Of a DNA stretch of 62,963 nt, positions 59,551-62,963 are shown piece after piece (position 1 is the first letter of the stretch; each line of letters starts with the position of its first letter). The position numbers and the translations under genes were made by a program. The stretch is from Myxococcota bacterium (GTDB lineage: Bacteria > Myxococcota_A > UBA9160 > SZUA-336). The notes under the pieces are model-generated. The model was not told where the DNA came from. It did no database searches and saw nothing but the letters and a program-made list of their open reading frames with translations. The stretch spans positions 1 to 62,963 of the forward strand of contig DATKAO010000134.1 of NCBI GenBank assembly GCA_035498015.1, written 5' to 3'.

Positions 59551-60839
59551 CCGAGTGACTCCTCGCCGGCGGCGAACGCGAGCCGGCCGCCGACCCAGGT
59601 GCGCAGGGCGCGGCCCCGCAGCTCGCGGCCCAGGAAGGCCGAGTTCTTGGAGCGCGACGCGAGCTGCGTGGGCTCGACCTTCCAGGCGCGCTCGGGGTCG
59701 AGCAGCACCAGGTCCGCGGGTCCGCCCGGCTCGAGCGTGCCGCCCGGGATGCCGAGCACGCGCGCGGGCCGGGTCGAGAGCCGGTCGACCAGCTCGAGCG
59801 CGGTCATGCGCTCCTCGCGCACCAGCTCGAGCGCCACCGAGAGCGCGGTCTCGAAGCCCACCACGCCGAACGGCGCAGCGGTGAACTCGACGTCCTTCTC
59901 GTAGAGCGCGTGCGGCGCGTGGTCGGTCGCGACGCAGTCCAGCGTGCCGTCGGCCAGACCCTCGCGCAGCGCCTCGCGGTCGCGCGCGCTGCGCAGCGGC
60001 GGCGCCATCTTGTAGTTGGTGTCGAAGCCGCGCACCGTCTCGTCGGTGAGCGCCAGGTGGTGGGGAGTCACTTCGGCGGTGACTCGCACCCCGGCCGCCT
60101 TCGCTTCGCGGATCAGCTCGACCGAGCGCGCCGCGGACACGTGCGCCACGTGCAGGTGCGCGCCGGTGAGCCGCGCGAGCTCGAGGTCGCGCGCGACCAT
60201 GGCCGTCTCGGCCTCGGCGGGCGACCCGGGCAGGCCGCAGCAGGTCGCGTGCGCTCCCTCGTGCACGACGCCCGAGCCGCGCAGGTGCAGGTCCTCGCAG
60301 TGCGCGATCACCGGACGGCCGATGCCGCGCGCGTACTCGAGCACGCGCCGCATGACCGCCGCGTTCATGATCACCGCGCCGTCGTCCGAGAACGCGACCG
60401 CGCCCGCGGCCGCGAGGCCGGCCATCTCGGACATGATCTCGCCGCGCAGCCCCTGGGTGGCCGCGGCGATCACGCGCACGCGCACCGCCCCAGACTCGCG
60501 CGCGCGGCGCTGGATGTACTCGGTCACCGCGGGCGTGTCGTTCACCGGATCGGTGTTCGCCATGCAACACACCGTGGTGTAGCCGCCGGCGGCCGCCGCG
60601 CGGGTGCCGGTCTCGATGTCCTCCTTGTACTCCTGGCCTGGCTCGCGCAGGTGCGCGTGCAGGTCCACGAAGCCGGGCGCGAGCCACAGGCCCGCCGCCT
60701 CGATCACTTCATCGGGCACGCCCGACGAAGGACTGCCGACCGACTCGATGCGGCCGTCGGCCAGGTCGACGCTGCCCAGCTCGTCGCGACCCGTGGCAGG
60801 ATCGAGGATGCGCGCGCCCTGGATGCGGAGCCGGGTCAC
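59547..60839 (-). CDS. pyrC: Dihydroorotase
   Basis: Known role: zinc amidohydrolase closing carbamoyl aspartate to dihydroorotate. Seen: metal pair [90 protein letters not shown] and catalytic Asp in VATDHAPH. 430 aa, class I (PyrC of the long type, as in Bacillus). GTG start at 60839 overlaps the pyrB stop (GTGA). Both overlaps imply tight stoichiometry with pyrB and carA. Confidence 0.96.
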   Translation of the reverse strand: MTRLRIQGARILDPATGRDELGSVDLADGRIESVGSPSSGVPDEVIEAAGLWLAPGFVDLHAHLREPGQEYKEDIETGTRAAAAGGYTTVCCMANTDPVNDTPAVTEYIQRRARESGAVRVRVIAAATQGLRGEIMSEMAGLAAAGAVAFSDDGAVIMNAAVMRRVLEYARGIGRPVIAHCEDLHLRGSGVVHEGAHATCCGLPGSPAEAETAMVARDLELARLTGAHLHVAHVSAARSVELIREAKAAGVRVTAEVTPHHLALTDETVRGFDTNYKMAPPLRSARDREALREGLADGTLDCVATDHAPHALYEKDVEFTAAPFGVVGFETALSVALELVREERMTALELVDRLSTRPARVLGIPGGTLEPGGPADLVLLDPERAWKVEPTQLASRSKNSAFLGRELRGRALRTWVGGRLAFAAGEESLG

Positions 60840-61747
60840 CCCTCACCTCCCGTCAGCAGGTAGAGCACGGCCATGCGCACCGCGACCCCGTTCGTGACCT
60901 GGTCGAGGATGCGCGACGGCTCGGCATCGGCCACGTCGCTCGCGATCTCGACGCCGCGGTTGATCGGGCCGGGATGCAGCACGATCGCCTCCGGCTTGGC
61001 CAGGGCGAGCGTGCGCTGCGTGAGTCCGAAGGTGCGGGAGTACTCGCGAATCGAGGGGAACAGCGCGCCGTCGAGCCGCTCCTGCTGGATGCGCAGCATG
61101 ACGATCACGTCCGCGCCCGCCAGCGCCTGTTCGAGCGAGAAGCACGGCTTCACGCCCAGCGCCTCGATGCCCGCGGGCATCATGGTCGGCGGCCCGGCGA
61201 CGCGCACCTCGGCGCCCAGCTTGGTGAAGCAGTGGATGTCGGAGCGCGCGACGCGGCTGTGCGAGATGTCGCCCACGATCGCGATCACGCGGTTCTCGAG
61301 CGAGCCCAGTGACTGCCGCAGCGTGAAGGCGTCGAGCAGCGCCTGGGTCGGGTGCTCGTGGCAGCCGTCGCCAGCGTTCACCACCGGCACGCGCACGCGC
61401 TCGGCCAGCATGTGCGGCACGCCCGCCACCGAGTCGCGCACCACCAGCACGTCGGCGCTCATGGCGGCCAGGTTGCGCGCCATGTCGGCCAGCGTCTCGG
61501 CCTTCGAGAGACTCGAGCCCGAGCGCGACACGTTGATCGCGTCGGCCGAAAGCCGCTTGGCCGCGATCTCGAACGACACGCGCGTGCGCGTCGACGCCTC
61601 GAGGAACACGTTGATCACGGTGCGGCCGCGCAGCGTAGGCACGCGCTTGATCTCGCGCTGCGAGATTTCGAGCATGGCCTCCGACGTGTCGAGCACCTGC
61701 TCGATCTCGGCGCGGCTCATCTCTTCGATGCCGAGCAGATGTCTCAT
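60836..61747 (-). CDS. pyrB: Aspartate carbamoyltransferase catalytic subunit
   Basis: Known role: carbamoyl phosphate plus aspartate to carbamoyl aspartate. Seen: carbamoyl-phosphate loop [31 protein letters not shown] (80s loop), [41 protein letters not shown] and [15 protein letters not shown]. 303 aa; no regulatory PyrI here. ATG at 61747 overlaps the pyrR stop (ATGA). Part of pyrR-B-C-carAB. Confidence 0.97.
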   Translation of the reverse strand: MRHLLGIEEMSRAEIEQVLDTSEAMLEISQREIKRVPTLRGRTVINVFLEASTRTRVSFEIAAKRLSADAINVSRSGSSLSKAETLADMARNLAAMSADVLVVRDSVAGVPHMLAERVRVPVVNAGDGCHEHPTQALLDAFTLRQSLGSLENRVIAIVGDISHSRVARSDIHCFTKLGAEVRVAGPPTMMPAGIEALGVKPCFSLEQALAGADVIVMLRIQQERLDGALFPSIREYSRTFGLTQRTLALAKPEAIVLHPGPINRGVEIASDVADAEPSRILDQVTNGVAVRMAVLYLLTGGEG

Positions 61748-62298
61748 ACGACTGCGACCTCGAGCTCGCCGTCCGCGCGCGCGCGCAGCACCACCCGCTC
61801 CGCGCGCGAGGTCGGAATGTTCTTGCCCACGAAGTCCACCTTGATCGGCAGCTCGCGGTGCCCGCGGTCGACGAGCACGGCGACCTGGATCGCCGCCGGC
61901 CGGCCGAAGTCGAGCACCGCGTCCATGGCCGCGCGCACGGTGCGGCCGGTGAACATTACGTCGTCGACCAGCACCACCCGCTTCTTGTCGACGGAGAACG
62001 GCATGCGCGTCGGCCGCGGCATCGGGCGCACGCCGCGCGCCACGACGTCGTCACGGTAGAGCGTGATGTCGAGCGCCCCCGCCGGCACCGGCCGCCCCGC
62101 CAGCGCGCCGAGCTGCTCGCCGATCAGCGCCGCTACCGGCTCCCCGCCGCGCACGATCGCGACCAGGCAGAGATCCTCGGCACCGGGGTTCCGCTCCAGG
62201 ATCTCGTGGGCGATCCGTGTGGTGGCGCGCTGAATGCCCCCGGCATCGAGAACGACCCGTCCGCCGTTCGCCTCGAGATGCAAATCGGGTGAAGCCAT
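61744..62298 (-). CDS. pyrR: PyrR, pyrimidine-responsive RNA-binding regulator / uracil phosphoribosyltransferase
   Basis: Known role: senses UMP/PRPP and binds leader RNA to repress pyr expression; a weak UPRTase. Seen: N-terminal [54 protein letters not shown], and the PRPP loop [20 protein letters not shown]. 184 aa from ATG 62298; a GTG at 62316 lies inside the PyrR-binding hairpin and would add 6 residues (the AAAGGG before the ATG favours 62298). First gene of pyrR-pyrB-pyrC-carA-carB. Confidence 0.95.
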   Translation of the reverse strand: MASPDLHLEANGGRVVLDAGGIQRATTRIAHEILERNPGAEDLCLVAIVRGGEPVAALIGEQLGALAGRPVPAGALDITLYRDDVVARGVRPMPRPTRMPFSVDKKRVVLVDDVMFTGRTVRAAMDAVLDFGRPAAIQVAVLVDRGHRELPIKVDFVGKNIPTSRAERVVLRARADGELEVAVV

Positions 62299-62310
62299 CG
62301 CGCGCCCTTT

Positions 62311-62330
62311 CTCCACCTCTCTGGATGGAG
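62311..62330 (-). promoter_or_regulatory. PyrR-binding RNA hairpin upstream of pyrR
   Basis: On the minus strand the leader reads CTCCATCCAGAGAGGTGGAG: stem CTCCA/TGGAG around TCCAGAGAGG, matching the PyrR loop consensus UCCNGNGAGG. Unlike Bacillus attenuators, no antiterminator/terminator pair is evident; the hairpin holds the purine-rich GAGAGG/GGAG and a possible GTG start and lies 12 bases before the ATG. Inference: PyrR with UMP would block ribosome entry, as described for mycobacterial pyrR leaders. Confidence 0.72.
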
Positions 62331-62403
62331 TTAAAAGAGTCGGCGCGCAGCTTATCGGGGGTCCGGGGTGCCGTCAATGCTCGGACTCGGACTCGAGCAT
62401 CGA

Positions 62404-62762
62404 GGCGCGCTGCGCTCCGCGCAGAAGCCCTCCGTCGCTGCTTCGGGAGTACCCTGCAGACGCTCCTCCGGGCTTCCGCGCCGGCCGCGCGCGCGAAAGA
62501 GATCAGCCCGCCGCCACACTAGAAGAGAGAACGCGTCGACGCTCCAGCCAGTGCAACCCTGCAGTCCGCGCCCGATGGCGTTGCGAACGCGGACTGGATG
62601 GTCGAAGGGGCGAGCTCTTCGACGCGACCTCGTATTTGTTTGTGAGACACCGAGGTCTCGTTCGCCGGCGCGGCCGGGGCAAAACCCAGAGGGAGCGTTG
62701 CGAGTCTTCGAGCACAGCGACCGACGGGTTTTAGCCCGGAGCGCCAGGCGCAGAGATGCTCT
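62404..62762. repeat. Nested-hairpin intergenic repeat element, copy B
   Basis: Same plan as the element at 42171-42516. Left hairpin: GAAGCCC (62424-62430) with GGGCTTC (62470-62476). Centre: CAGTCCGCG (62562-62570) with CGCGGACTG (62588-62596) around a 17-nt loop that matches the reverse complement of copy A's loop at 15 of 17 positions. Right: CCGGGGCAAAACCC (62674-62687) with GGGTTTTAGCCCGG (62726-62739). Outer loops match copy A and, inverted and imperfectly, each other. Ends in GGCGCAGAGATGCTCT, 5 bases before the lepB stop. No coding potential in this 451-base gap; the rest up to 62330 is pyrR leader. Confidence 0.88.
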
Positions 62763-62767
62763 GGATC

Positions 62768-62963
62768 TCAGTCCGCGGGCCCCGAGACGCGATGGAAGAT
62801 CCGGTGCCAGCGGATCTCTTCCACCTGGAAGGTGACGACTCTCCAGAGGGTGAAGATCAGGTCTCCGATGAAGCTGCGTTCGGCGTGGTCGTTCGAGGCC
62901 ACGACCCAGGACCAGTGGATCAGGAAGGCTTTGCCTTTGATCGCCTCGGGTGACACGAAATTG
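62768..62963 (-). CDS. lepB: Signal peptidase I, C-terminal end (cut by window edge)
   Basis: Only the last about 65 residues are present. Seen: FVSPEAIKGKAFLIHWSW, then DLIFTLWRVVTFQVEEIRWH, RIFHRV. The xxPxExIxGKAFxIxWSW block followed by an R-W-x-R-I-x end is the C-terminal signature (after box E) of type I signal peptidases, inner-membrane serine proteases that remove Sec signal peptides. Catalytic Ser/Lys lie outside the window. The stop is at 62768, followed directly by the repeat element and then the pyr operon, all on the same strand. Confidence 0.85.
   Translation of the reverse strand, partial: NFVSPEAIKGKAFLIHWSWVVASNDHAERSFIGDLIFTLWRVVTFQVEEIRWHRIFHRVSGPAD

Overview
The window is GC-rich (around 70% by eye), densely coding bacterial chromosome. 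The order tilS-ftsH-folP-cdaA-cdaR-glmM-pdxJ, a PilT-type pilus ATPase, a TonB-dependent receptor, outer-membrane lipoproteins and a TPR/eukaryote-type protein kinase point to a Gram-negative lineage of the former Deltaproteobacteria (Myxococcota, Desulfobacterota or Binatota-like). The sequence alone does not allow a finer placement. Housekeeping genes dominate; accessory content is concentrated between about 13 and 30 kb.

Layout. 1-7.8 kb (minus): pdxJ (cut by the window edge), glmM, cdaR, cdaA, folP, ftsH and tilS. They are tightly packed, with several 4-base stop/start overlaps, and link envelope precursor synthesis with c-di-AMP. 7.9-13.1 kb: a membrane-anchored TPR-Ser/Thr kinase, a double-hotdog dehydratase divergent from an acyl-CoA ligase, and a diheme cytochrome lipoprotein. 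13.1-13.8 kb: a CAU-anticodon tRNA, then a detached 3' half of a tRNA-Phe-like gene abutting a His-rich protein gene, which looks like an integration scar. 14.2-29.5 kb: a PCMT-erythromycin esterase fusion, a TonB receptor, thiC, a four-gene tripartite ABC exporter, a luciferase-like oxidoreductase, and a PhyH dioxygenase under a TetR repressor with a visible operator. 29.5-39.7 kb: queE, a 911-residue protein with a DHH-like C-terminus and a long charged linker, dgt, a HIT protein, a class V aminotransferase and three envelope proteins. 39.8-42.1 kb: a PilT-like ATPase coupled to a sensor kinase whose phospho-acceptor His is Tyr. 42.5-62.9 kb (almost all minus): rpoZ, two very small basic proteins, a TPR protein, a PAS histidine kinase, khpA, ribE, glpX, thrC, hom, alaC, lipA, a zinc-ribbon protein, recG, carB, carA, pyrC, pyrB, pyrR and the 3' end of lepB.

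How the genes work together. pyrR-pyrB-pyrC-carA-carB is a complete front half of UMP synthesis, headed by a PyrR-binding RNA hairpin that overlaps the pyrR start region. alaC-hom-thrC forms a homoserine/threonine block. cdaA-cdaR-glmM couples c-di-AMP synthesis to UDP-GlcNAc precursor supply. The permease-ATPase-adaptor-TolC set is a self-contained exporter.

Non-gene signals that stand out. (1) The 7-mer GAGTCAC/GTGACTC is strongly over-represented in both orientations and appears to force rare codons in several reading frames. (2) Two copies of a roughly 340-360 bp intergenic element, built of nested hairpins with inverted loops, lie just downstream of rpoZ and lepB. (3) Many start codons have a TANNNT box 6-9 bases upstream and no ribosome-binding site, suggesting widespread leaderless initiation. 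(4) A 30-bp tandem duplication carrying a hairpin is read in frame into the LipA C-terminus.
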